Source of the DNA: Acidobacteria bacterium UBA823
GTDB taxonomy: Bacteria; Acidobacteriota; Vicinamibacteria; Vicinamibacterales; UBA823
Assembly (NCBI GenBank): GCA_002296225.1
Contig: DBHR01000074.1
Coordinates: forward strand, 8,364-33,444
Length of the DNA stretch: 25,081 nt
Direction of reading: 5' to 3'
The translations under genes and the position numbers were made by a program. This document shows, in pieces, positions 15,831 to 22,921 of this stretch (positions are counted from its first letter, which is position 1; each line of letters opens with the position of its first letter). The notes under the pieces were generated by a model. The model saw only the letters and a list, made by a program, of their open reading frames with translations, did not search any database and had not been told where the DNA came from.

Positions 15831-16700
15831 TCATCTGCCGTCAAACACCGCGAGGGTCTTTGCGACCCCCTCCTCAATACCGATGCGTGCGCACCAGCCG
15901 GTTGACGCGTGGATCTTGTGTGTGTCCGCCCAGAATCCGTGACCGCCCGGAAGGCGTTCAAATGGACGTGGCATCTTGTAGTAGTCCGCAGCCAAGTTCG
16001 CGACGTGGCCGACACTCGTTGGCTGGCCGCTTCCCACATTAAAGATTCCAGACGGTGTTTCGGAGGCCATCAGCGCCACTAGAGCGGAGGCGACATCCTC
16101 CACGTGCACAAAATCCTGAAAGGTTGCTGGCGTACGAATGTCTGCCTTCCGTCCAGATGCGTAGGAGGCTTGAAGAGACGGGATAAGCGAACCTTGTCCC
16201 TGCCCCGGCCCATAGACAAAGAAAACCCTGGCCCATTGGTAATTAAACCCCGACTCACGAGCGACGGTTTCCAGCATGGTCAGCTGCGCGTGTTTCGTCG
16301 CCCCACTGAAACCCCGGGCAATAGGAACGCTTTCCTCGGCGACGGCACCTGACGCAAGGCCGTACTCCGCACAGGTACCCGCAACGACCACCCGCTTCAC
16401 GCCCGATCGGGCCACGGCACCGACAAGGCGAAGGCCGGCATCTAGATTCGTGCGACAGCGTTCGAGCGAATAGTCCGGCAGTCCCTCCCACGCGAGATGG
16501 AGACACCAGTCCGGCCGAAACCTCGCGATCTCGGTGATCCAGTCGCCGTCTCTCCCCAAGTCTGCGGCAATCGCCTTCATCCCGCGACGCTGGGGCAAAC
16601 GAACTGGGTCCCGAGAGACGCAGAGCACCTCGTGCTCCTCCAGAAGCGGAAGTACCCGACTCCCGACAAAACCAGTGCCGCCGGTTAACAGCACACGCAT
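15831..16700 (-). CDS. Extended SDR, NDP-sugar reductase/epimerase-like, with catalytic Tyr replaced
   Basis: The 289-aa protein starts MRVLLTGGTGFVGS (NAD(P) loop G7/G10/G13) and has HLAWEGLPDYSLE at 68-80, GTCAEYG at 108-114, FVHVEDVASALVALM and FNVGSGQPTSV. It belongs to the same subgroup as the SDR at 4576-5514. At the active site the Y-x3-K motif reads FSGATK: Lys136 is present but Ser132 stands where Tyr is expected, with Phe131 before it. It follows the RmlC-like gene by 6 bp and may have reduced or epimerised the same sugar. It may be catalytically altered, or a neighbouring residue may act. The family call is firm; activity is uncertain. Confidence 0.85.
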   Translation of the reverse strand: MRVLLTGGTGFVGSRVLPLLEEHEVLCVSRDPVRLPQRRGMKAIAADLGRDGDWITEIARFRPDWCLHLAWEGLPDYSLERCRTNLDAGLRLVGAVARSGVKRVVVAGTCAEYGLASGAVAEESVPIARGFSGATKHAQLTMLETVARESGFNYQWARVFFVYGPGQGQGSLIPSLQASYASGRKADIRTPATFQDFVHVEDVASALVALMASETPSGIFNVGSGQPTSVGHVANLAADYYKMPRPFERLPGGHGFWADTHKIHASTGWCARIGIEEGVAKTLAVFDGR

Positions 16701-16706
16701 TGCAAT

Positions 16707-17255
16707 TCAAGACTGTTCGAGCGACGCTGGATCGAAGTCCGGAAAGGTCCGATCCCGTTCAGAGATCGTGCTTGGCTCCATCGGCCAGCGGACTCCGAAC
16801 GCGGGGTCGTCGTAGCGGAATCCGCGCGCGGATTCCGCCGAAAACATCTCGCTCATGTAGTAGTGAAGAATTGTGCTCGGGGCAGTCGTCAACCAAGCGT
16901 TAGCACAGCCGGCTGGCACATAAAGGCTCCGACGGTCATCGGCCGAGATTTCCACCGAGACCCACTGCATGAATGTTGGCGAGTCTTGCCGGAGATCCAC
17001 GACAACGTCATAGATTCCACCGGTCATGCATGACAGGGTCTTAGCCTCGGCACAACGACCCACCTGGTAGTGGAAACCGCGCAGCGTCCCAGATTGGAGA
17101 TTCTCAGAAATATTACCCTGAGCAACGGTAGGTGCGAGGCCGTGTGCTGCGAACTCTTCCGTGCAGAAGTGACGGCGAAACATGCCCCGCTCGTCAGAAA
17201 ACACCACCGGCTCGATGAGCGACACGCCCTGCAACGCCAACTCAACGAACTTCAT
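16707..17255 (-). CDS. RmlC-like NDP-4-keto-6-deoxyhexose epimerase, diverged
   Basis: From ATG at 17255 the protein is 182 aa, the usual length for dTDP-4-dehydrorhamnose 3,5-epimerase relatives. The open frame runs to 17321, but the added residues are not family-like. The cupin core is clear: SDERGMFRRHF (20-30), GTLRGFHYQ with the base His62, Lys72, IYDVVVDLRQDSPTFMQWVSVEIS, and Tyr132. PAGCANAW at 115-122 replaces the common PxGFAHGF, so Asn119 stands where RmlC has His119. Members change stereochemistry at C3 and/or C5. No dTDP-glucose enzymes are visible, so the CDP- or GDP-linked 4-keto sugar of this locus is the likelier substrate (inference). Confidence 0.88.
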   Translation of the reverse strand: MKFVELALQGVSLIEPVVFSDERGMFRRHFCTEEFAAHGLAPTVAQGNISENLQSGTLRGFHYQVGRCAEAKTLSCMTGGIYDVVVDLRQDSPTFMQWVSVEISADDRRSLYVPAGCANAWLTTAPSTILHYYMSEMFSAESARGFRYDDPAFGVRWPMEPSTISERDRTFPDFDPASLEQS

Positions 17256-17364
17256 GGGACGCCGACCGATTCTCGAGGCACAGGACCGGAGCGCGAGCCG
17301 GACAGGCTCACGCCCTCTCACTTACAGGCACAACTGCACAGATTGCAGCCCTAGTTGGCCTGGC

Positions 17365-17509
17365 GTTCACAATATGAACATGATTTTTCCGCAGAGTTAA
17401 CTGGTTTGTCAAGGCTTGGCTGAGATATCGTTCACAATATGAACACGATCTCTCTTTAGAGCTGTTTCGTTTATCAAGCCTGAGTGGGAATGGCGTTCAC
17501 TATATAAAC
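17365..17509 (-). promoter_or_regulatory. Three dyad sites, probable operator array upstream of the RmlC-like gene
   Basis: GTTCACAATATGAAC at 17365-17379 and 17430-17444 is an exact GTTCA-N5-TGAAC dyad. The third copy at 17495-17509 (GTTCACTATATAAAC) has one arm damaged. Size and symmetry suit a dimeric helix-turn-helix protein. The sites lie 110-255 bp upstream of the RmlC-like start, and 65 bp is about six helical turns, so bound dimers would face the same side of the DNA. The binding protein is unknown. The leftover 17256-17364 shows nothing else. Confidence 0.55.
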
Positions 17510-17559
17510 ACGAGATTTCCCCTCAGGTTGATTGGTTTGTCAAAACAGAGGCGACTCCC
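17365..17559. repeat. Three tandem 65-bp units, each starting with a 15-bp dyad
   Basis: Units start at 17365, 17430 and 17495, exactly 65 bp apart. Units 1 and 2 agree at 19 of their first 20 bases; unit 3 differs at a few of these. A second shared block, TTTGTCAA or TTTATCAA, lies near offset 41 in each unit (42 in unit 3). Between the blocks the sequence is poorly conserved. On the minus strand this second block reads TTGACA/TTGATA, like a -35 box, but no proper -10 lies 16-18 bp downstream. Unit 3 runs into the 3' end of the GT4 gene, and its TTTGTCAA block contains that gene's stop codon. The area is visibly more AT-rich than its surroundings. Confidence 0.8.
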
Positions 17560-18790
17560 TCGGTGGCCCGGCATCAAGCTGCTCGTACAATGCTCGATAC
17601 TGGTCCGTGCCCCGCTCGATGTCGAACAGCTTGGTGGCGACCTGACGACAGCGGCTGCGCACAGACGCATCAGCCAGAAGAGCTCGCACGGCCGGAAGCG
17701 ACCCCACGAACGCCTTTTCGTCCAAGGCCGACAGAACTACACCGATTTCGTGGTGCCTAACAATTGCACCAGAATCGCCGACGCCTTGGTTTAAGATGAC
17801 CGGCACTCCGCACGCGAGAAACTCCGCCAGTTTGGTGGCCGCCGATGCACGCTTCGACAGTGCTGGCCGGATGAAAAATAACCCAGCGTCAAACAACGAC
17901 GTATAGAGTGGCATTTCCGAAAATCTGGCCTGGGTGATGACCAATGAGGCGTGCGGTAGCCCGTGGATCACAGCGTCTCGCCGTAGCGCCGCGTGGTCTT
18001 CACGCGTCACGATCAGGACCCGCAACGATTCCAGTGATCGCGACAAGTAGGCTAGGTAACGCAACATCTCATGCCGCATATACCAGTTGCTCATCGTGCC
18101 CACACATCCAACGACGAGCTTAGCTTCAAGACCAAGTGTTGCCACCAGGTCCGGGTCTTTTCCAGTGGGTTTGAACCGCTGCAAATCGACACATGTCGGG
18201 ATCACCACAACCGGAACGGTCTCTGGAATCTCGTGTCCAAGCGTCGGCAGTGCCTGCACCCCAGCTGTCGTCAGCGAGACGATGGCGTCAGCCCCTCGAA
18301 AGAACCGCCGTTCCCACCACTTACCGACCCGATAAAGGAGCCCGTTCGCACGCCAGTGCCCAGCTTCCACCTTCTCGTCTAGCCAGAACCCGCGCATGTC
18401 AAACAGGAATCTCGCAGCACTTGTGCGATGAGCGAACAGTGCCACCAATGCTGGGACGTAGCCACGGGCGTGGACAATCCGGACGGCCCTAACCCGACAC
18501 ACGCGACGGGCCTTTTGTATTCCACGAACAATGTCGAAAATCGTCGAAAAGACAGGTGGTGACTTGTGGTAGCGCAGACGAATCCACGTAATGCCAAATG
18601 TGCGGAACCGCTGTTCCATCGCCGCAACGCGTGCGCGATCCGACAGGTCTTGAGGTTTCTCGAAACTGATCAGCGTAATTTCGTAATCAGTTGCGAGTCG
18701 CGTTAGATAATTGACGACTTGCGATTCACCGAGCGGTTCGAGCACACCGTCGTATGAAACATAAAGAGCCTGTGTATCGGTGGACGACAT
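17540..18790 (-). CDS. Family 4 (GT-B) glycosyltransferase
   Basis: The 416-aa protein opens with LYVSYDGVLEPLGESQVVNYL, the acceptor-side Rossmann half of GT4 enzymes. FDMRGFWLDEKVEAGHW follows, then VVVIPTCVDLQRFKP near the middle. LVVGCVGTMSNWYM starts the donor domain. The nucleotide-sugar motif appears late as ATKLAEFLACGVPVILNQGVGD, the E-x7-E region in relaxed form. Length is typical. It should be a retaining glycosyltransferase working on the lipid-linked repeat unit at the inner membrane. Donor and acceptor are not readable. It has its own 267-bp upstream region, and its stop lies inside the third 65-bp unit. Confidence 0.88.
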   Translation of the reverse strand: MSSTDTQALYVSYDGVLEPLGESQVVNYLTRLATDYEITLISFEKPQDLSDRARVAAMEQRFRTFGITWIRLRYHKSPPVFSTIFDIVRGIQKARRVCRVRAVRIVHARGYVPALVALFAHRTSAARFLFDMRGFWLDEKVEAGHWRANGLLYRVGKWWERRFFRGADAIVSLTTAGVQALPTLGHEIPETVPVVVIPTCVDLQRFKPTGKDPDLVATLGLEAKLVVGCVGTMSNWYMRHEMLRYLAYLSRSLESLRVLIVTREDHAALRRDAVIHGLPHASLVITQARFSEMPLYTSLFDAGLFFIRPALSKRASAATKLAEFLACGVPVILNQGVGDSGAIVRHHEIGVVLSALDEKAFVGSLPAVRALLADASVRSRCRQVATKLFDIERGTDQYRALYEQLDAGPPRESPLF

Positions 18791-18894
18791 GAGGACGCAA
18801 CGGCGACGGTCGATATGGACCGGCGCGCTAGAAGTTCTGGCAGTCCGTGGCCCTATTTCCGTTTCACACTAACATATCCTGGGAGGGAATAGAC

Positions 18895-18909
18895 GCTGGG
18901 ACGCCCAGC
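18895..18909. repeat. Perfect 6-bp inverted repeat with 3-nt loop
   Basis: GCTGGG-ACG-CCCAGC lies in the gap between the dehydrogenase and GT4 genes. On the plus strand a TTCTGTTTTTTC stretch follows a few bases later, so it looks like a terminator for plus-strand transcription, although no plus-strand gene is seen. On the minus strand it sits about 105 bp ahead of the GT4 start. Confidence 0.35.
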
Positions 18910-19002
18910 ACCCTTCTGTTTTTTCAGACCCATGACCTACCTTCGAGGAACTAGATCACACGGCCGAGCTTTGAGAGTTTCACGTGATCCATAAAGACCT
19001 AA

Positions 19003-19018
19003 ACCCCTGCGACGGGGT
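19003..19018 (-). terminator. Candidate weak terminator after the UDP-GlcNAc dehydrogenase gene
   Basis: On the minus strand ACCCC-GTCGCA-GGGGT is followed by TTAGGTCTTTAT, 40 bp after the stop at 19058. The stem is short and the tail only partly T-rich, so it may act poorly. It would separate the housekeeping-linked upstream unit from the GT4 gene. Confidence 0.35.
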
Positions 19019-19057
19019 ATGCAGAATTTCTCTTCACAACAACCTAACTACTTACCG

Positions 19058-20368
19058 TCACAGTCGGACGATGTGTGACTCGGTCCGTCCTCGCAGCGCG
19101 TTACGTGTATCAACGATCAATGGCGAACGACGAACGATTTCGTCGTAGTCAAACAGGCTGTGAGACGTCGTGATTACTGCGCAGTCGAACCCCTGGTCGA
19201 ACGCAGTAGCGGGTTCGATGGCATCTAGATGCGACGGCCCGAGTTCAAGAACCGCCGCGTATGGATCACTGTAGGACAACGAGGCCCCGCGCGCGCGCAG
19301 CAACTGCGCCAAATCGATCGCCGGCGATTCCCGTGTGTCACCAACATTAGCCTTGTAGGCAATGCCGAACAAATGAATCGTTGACCCCTTAAGCGGCTTG
19401 CCGACGGTATTCAGCGCATCGCTAATCCGCTCAAGCACATAGCGTGGCATGCGGCCATTAATGTGCCCGGCTAGTTCGATGAAGCGACTCTCGAAGCCGT
19501 TCTGGCGTGCTTTCCAGCTTAGATAGAATGGGTCAATGGGAATGCAATGCCCACCAAGACCAGGGCCCGGATAGAACGGCATAAATCCGAACGGCTTTGT
19601 CTTTGCGGCGTCGATGACTTCCCAGACATTGACACCCAGGTCGCGGCACATCAGCGCCAATTCGTTCACGAGGCCAATGTTGACCGCCCGGAAAGTATTT
19701 TCCAGTAGCTTGACCATCTCGGCCACACGCGTCGATGAAACGGGCACAACCGTATCGACGATCTGCTGGTATAGAGCGGCGGCCAACTCCGTTGACGCAG
19801 GGTCGATTCCGCCTACGACCTTGGGAATGTTCGCGGTGCGCCATTCGGCGTTGCCCGGGTCCACACGCTCTGGGGAAAACGCCAGGAAGAAGTCGCGCCC
19901 CACCTTCAATCCACCACGCTCAAGTCGCGGCTGGACGACCTCTTCGGTCGTCCCAGGATAAGTCGTCGACTCAAGAATGATTAGCTGGCCAGCTTGCAGA
20001 TGCGCACCAACCGACTCAGTGGCTGCGGCCACGAACGACAGATCGGGATCCTTCGTCTTGCGGAGCGGCGTCGGCACGCAGATGTTGACAGTGTCGACCT
20101 CTGTCAGCCGCCGAACGTCGGTGGTTGCCAGGAGGCGACCGGCCTCCACGGCGGCCACGAGCTCCTCAGTAGCGACGTCTGGAATGTCGGACTCGCCGCG
20201 GCCAATCCGCTCTACTCTCGCGTGGTCAACGTCAAAGCCAATTGTCGAAAAGCCCGCCTTCGCGAACTCCACGAGGAGCGGCAACCCAACGTATCCGAGC
20301 CCGATGACTCCGACGGTAGCCGACCGACCCCGCAGCCGCTGCAATAGCAGCGTACGCGCATCACTCAT
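19058..20368 (-). CDS. wbpA: UDP-N-acetylglucosamine 6-dehydrogenase, WbpA type
   Basis: The product oxidises C6 of a UDP-N-acetylhexosamine to the uronic acid with two NAD. The 436-aa protein has the N-terminal NAD loop VGVIGLGYVGLPL (19-31), NICVPTPLRKTKDPDLSFV (96-114) and LESTTYPGTTEE. VKLLENTFRAVNIGLVNELA is the central dimer helix. GPGLGGHCIPIDPFYLSW contains the catalytic Cys275. The C-terminal domain has FGIAYKANVGDTRESPA. The PTPL..PDLS stretch favours WbpA-like UDP-GlcNAc dehydrogenases over UDP-glucose dehydrogenase. WecC-type UDP-ManNAc dehydrogenase is the main alternative. An aminotransferase is two genes upstream, as in diamino-uronic acid pathways, but a WbpB-type 3-dehydrogenase is not seen. 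Confidence 0.92.
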   Translation of the reverse strand: MSDARTLLLQRLRGRSATVGVIGLGYVGLPLLVEFAKAGFSTIGFDVDHARVERIGRGESDIPDVATEELVAAVEAGRLLATTDVRRLTEVDTVNICVPTPLRKTKDPDLSFVAAATESVGAHLQAGQLIILESTTYPGTTEEVVQPRLERGGLKVGRDFFLAFSPERVDPGNAEWRTANIPKVVGGIDPASTELAAALYQQIVDTVVPVSSTRVAEMVKLLENTFRAVNIGLVNELALMCRDLGVNVWEVIDAAKTKPFGFMPFYPGPGLGGHCIPIDPFYLSWKARQNGFESRFIELAGHINGRMPRYVLERISDALNTVGKPLKGSTIHLFGIAYKANVGDTRESPAIDLAQLLRARGASLSYSDPYAAVLELGPSHLDAIEPATAFDQGFDCAVITTSHSLFDYDEIVRRSPLIVDTRNALRGRTESHIVRL

Positions 20369-20377
20369 CCCAATTCC

Positions 20378-20404
20378 ACTATAGCACGCGGTTTCCTGTG
20401 GAAA
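20378..20404 (-). promoter_or_regulatory. Possible promoter with overlapping dyad before the dehydrogenase gene
   Basis: On the minus strand TGCTATAGT is an extended -10-like box (TATAGT at 20378-20383) ending 9 bp before the ATG at 20368. A dyad TTTCC-ACA-GGAAA at 20392-20404 lies where the spacer and -35 would be. No good -35 is seen. Transcription from here would give an almost leaderless mRNA. The rest of the 81-bp gap shows nothing. Confidence 0.25.
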
Positions 20405-20449
20405 TGGACCACCTTGGCTTGTCGCCGGGCGTGTCCTCCAACTTGATTA

Positions 20450-21304
20450 TCACGTCCGCTGGCGAGACGCCAAGTAACGGGCCACAGCGTCCTGCCAAGC
20501 CGGCATCGTGACACCGGCAGCGCCAAGCTTTGCGTTAGAAAGGGCGCAAAACACCGGCCGGACAGCAGGCAGTGACAGGCTGGTAGCGGAGATCGGCTTG
20601 AGAGACGATGTCGACCGAAGTTGCCGCGCGATCTCTTCGGCAAGCTGTAACCACGTCGCATGCCCGGCGTTAACGCAATGATACAGCCCTGCCGGTGCTT
20701 TCGCGTCGATGAGTGAACGGGTAGCATGCGCCACATCATGTGCGTAGCTTGGCGATACCACGCGGTCTGTGAACACGTGCGCTTCTCGGCCGCTCTCTAC
20801 GGCGTCGATGATCTGATCAATGCTACTGCGAGCGGGAACGCCACCGAACAGGCTTTCGACGCGCAGTATGTAGGCGCGCGAAACATCGCTCGCGAACCAT
20901 TCCCCGATCAGCTTCGAAGCGCCGTACACACTTCGCGGACTTGCTTCATCCTGCTCCGTGTAGGGTGCCGTCGCTGTACCGTCAAAAACAAAATCGGTGC
21001 TGTACTGGACGAAGACTGCGCCGACATTGTTCGCCGCGCACGCGAGTGAACGCACGCCAAAGGCGTTTACTGCTAACGCTGCCTCGGCGTTTCCTTCAGC
21101 ATCGTCAACTCGGTTATACCCGGCACAGTTGATGATGATCGACGGGGCATGTGTTGCGACGGCCTCAATAACGGCATCGTGGTCGACCAAATCTAGGTCT
21201 GCATGTGTCAAGGGAACGAGCGCTTCGTCTTCGAACTCAGTGCAGATTACTCCGCCGAGCTGGCCACCGGACCCGGTCACAAGGACTTTTCGCTTTCCCA
21301 TCAC
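20450..21304 (-). CDS. RmlD-like sugar-nucleotide 4-reductase
   Basis: The 284-aa protein is of the dTDP-4-dehydrorhamnose reductase family, which reduces the C4 ketone of NDP-4-keto-6-deoxy sugars with NAD(P)H. It has VLVTGSGGQLG (7-17), INCAGYNRVDDAE with the family's VD.AE element (58-70), YSTDFVFDG (101-109), and the catalytic Tyr127/Lys131 in YGASK. Length is normal. None of the dTDP-rhamnose partners RmlA and RmlB are in the window, so a different substrate is possible. It starts 7 bp after the aminotransferase stop and is clearly co-transcribed. Confidence 0.88.
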   Translation of the reverse strand: MMGKRKVLVTGSGGQLGGVICTEFEDEALVPLTHADLDLVDHDAVIEAVATHAPSIIINCAGYNRVDDAEGNAEAALAVNAFGVRSLACAANNVGAVFVQYSTDFVFDGTATAPYTEQDEASPRSVYGASKLIGEWFASDVSRAYILRVESLFGGVPARSSIDQIIDAVESGREAHVFTDRVVSPSYAHDVAHATRSLIDAKAPAGLYHCVNAGHATWLQLAEEIARQLRSTSSLKPISATSLSLPAVRPVFCALSNAKLGAAGVTMPAWQDAVARYLASRQRT

Positions 21305-21311
21305 GGGACCT

Positions 21312-22451
21312 TTATGACATCCGCAGGTACTCCGCGATCGTTTTAACCACGTGCGCCTGCTGCTCTTCGGTTAACTCGGGATACATGGGAAGCGCCAACG
21401 CAGTGCGAGCGGCGGCTTCAGACTGAGGCAACGTGCCTTCCGAATACCCAAGGCTCGCGAAGCACTCTTGCCGGTGTAGTGGCACCGGATAGTAGATCGC
21501 AGTTTCAATCCCGTGCGACTCCAGATGCGCGTGTAGCTCGTCCCGCCTCGGCGCTCGAACAACATATTGATGGTAGGTGTGCCATCGGTCCTGAGGCTCG
21601 ACCGGCAGTTCAACGCCGAACACCTCCACGTCTGCATCAGCAAACAAATGACGGTATCTACTCGCTGCCTCTCGTCTCGCCTCAAACCACTGGCTCACGT
21701 GCGGTAACTTCGCTCGCAGGATGGCCGCCTGCATCGCATCCAGTCGAAAATTTCCGCCGACAATCTTGTGCACATACTTAGGCTCGGCACCGTGTGCACG
21801 CAACAAGCGAAGACGTTCCGCCAACACGCCGTCATTCGTAACAATCAGTCCCCCATCGCCGTACGCCCCAAGGCTCTTACTGGGAAAGAATGAGAGGCCG
21901 CCGGCTACACCCAGCGCGCCGACGGGCAGTCCCCGGTAGCGGGCTCCGAACGCTTGGCAAGCGTCTTCAATAATTGGAACGCCATGTTTGGAAACCGCCT
22001 CGAGCAACGGATCCATGTCCGCACTCAGACCAAACAGGTGCACCGGCACTATCGCCTTCGTTCGAGACGTCATGGCGGCCCTGGCCGCATCCGGGTCAAT
22101 GTTGAAGGTCGCCGGGTTGATGTCGACGAATACCGGAGTGGCACCAAGCCGGGCGATGGAGCCCGCGGCCGCAAAGAACGAATAGGCGGTGGTAATTACC
22201 TCGTCACCAGGGCCGACCCCGAGTCCCATCATGATCGCAAGCAGCGCGTCGGTTCCTGAGGACATACCAACGGCGTGCTTGGCCGAAAGGTATTCAGCCA
22301 GTTCCTTCTCAACAAGCTCAACCTCAGCCCCAAGGATGAACCGTTGACTGTCGCAGACCCGGGTGACAGCGGCGACTACCTCATCGCGGATTGTGTCGTA
22401 CTGCGCCCCGAGATCGACCAACGGCACTTTCATCCCAGTTGGCTGCCTCAT
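21312..22451 (-). CDS. DegT/DnrJ/EryC1-type sugar aminotransferase
   Basis: The 379-aa protein is a PLP-dependent fold-type I aminotransferase acting on keto sugar nucleotides. HAVGMSSGTDALLAIMMGLG (59-78) is the phosphate-binding region. EDACQAFGARYRG holds the ring-binding Asp163. LSFFPSKSLGAYGDGG holds the PLP Lys192. GGNFRLDAMQAAIL and HTYHQYVVRAP are also typical. It is nearest in pattern to WbpE/FdtB-like enzymes making 3-amino sugars. The ATG at 22451 overlaps smpB by 4 bp and has AAGGAG about 11 nt upstream; Met7 (MKVPLVDL) is an alternative start. With the WbpA-type gene downstream, an amino-uronic sugar is plausible. Confidence 0.93.
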   Translation of the reverse strand: MRQPTGMKVPLVDLGAQYDTIRDEVVAAVTRVCDSQRFILGAEVELVEKELAEYLSAKHAVGMSSGTDALLAIMMGLGVGPGDEVITTAYSFFAAAGSIARLGATPVFVDINPATFNIDPDAARAAMTSRTKAIVPVHLFGLSADMDPLLEAVSKHGVPIIEDACQAFGARYRGLPVGALGVAGGLSFFPSKSLGAYGDGGLIVTNDGVLAERLRLLRAHGAEPKYVHKIVGGNFRLDAMQAAILRAKLPHVSQWFEARREAASRYRHLFADADVEVFGVELPVEPQDRWHTYHQYVVRAPRRDELHAHLESHGIETAIYYPVPLHRQECFASLGYSEGTLPQSEAAARTALALPMYPELTEEQQAHVVKTIAEYLRMS

Positions 22452-22921
22452 CTGTCTCGCCGCTCCTTGATAGCAGCCCTCGTCTCCCGTTCGGCCTCGC
22501 GCTGCCTGATGCGCTCGCGTTTGTCATAGGTTTTCTTGCCCTTGGCCAATGCAACCTCGAGTTTTACCCGGCCGTTCTTGAAGTGCATCCCGACCGGCAC
22601 GAGGGTCATGCCACGCTCGACCGTCTTGCCAACGAGCTTTCGAATTTCCGCCTTGTGCAACAGCACTTTTCGCCGCCGGGTTGGCTCATGGTCAGCAGAA
22701 CCACGGTGGCTGTACGGACTGATGTGGATGTTATAGACAAACACCTCCCCGGCTTCGACCCGACCGTAGCTGTCGCGGAGGTTCACACGACCTTCACGAA
22801 TCGCCTTGACCTCGGTCCCTGACAGCACGATGCCGGTCTCGAAGGTTTCAAGAACGTGATAGTCGTGAAATGCCTTGCGATTCTCCGCGATCGGCCGTTC
22901 CCTACGCGGGCGGTCAGTCAT
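22448..22921 (-). CDS. smpB: SsrA-binding protein SmpB
   Basis: SmpB binds tmRNA and brings it to stalled ribosomes for trans-translation. The 157-aa protein has the expected blocks: AENRKAFHDYHVLETFETGIVL near the start, SGTEVKAIREGRVNLRDSYG (34-53), and HISPYSH. RRRKVLLHKAEIRKL and a basic C-terminal tail beginning LAKGKKTYDKRERIR complete it; the tail enters the mRNA channel. It overlaps pdxA upstream and the aminotransferase downstream by 4 bp each, so this housekeeping gene is transcribed together with polysaccharide genes. Confidence 0.97.
   Translation of the reverse strand: MTDRPRRERPIAENRKAFHDYHVLETFETGIVLSGTEVKAIREGRVNLRDSYGRVEAGEVFVYNIHISPYSHRGSADHEPTRRRKVLLHKAEIRKLVGKTVERGMTLVPVGMHFKNGRVKLEVALAKGKKTYDKRERIRQREAERETRAAIKERRDR

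Noticed and set aside
15737..16039. N-terminal extension of the GT2 at 14750-15736
   Set aside because: The extra 101 codons mostly overlap the SDR gene, look like a shadow translation and precede a normal GT2 start.
17365..17559. CRISPR-like array (short repeats, regular spacing)
   Set aside because: Only three units, the conserved core is a 15-20 bp dyad and the 'spacers' share a second conserved block; no cas genes are present.
16707..21304. Complete dTDP-L-rhamnose pathway
   Set aside because: RmlC-like and RmlD-like genes are present, but no RmlA or RmlB is in the window and the RmlC-like protein is diverged, so the sugar cannot be called rhamnose.
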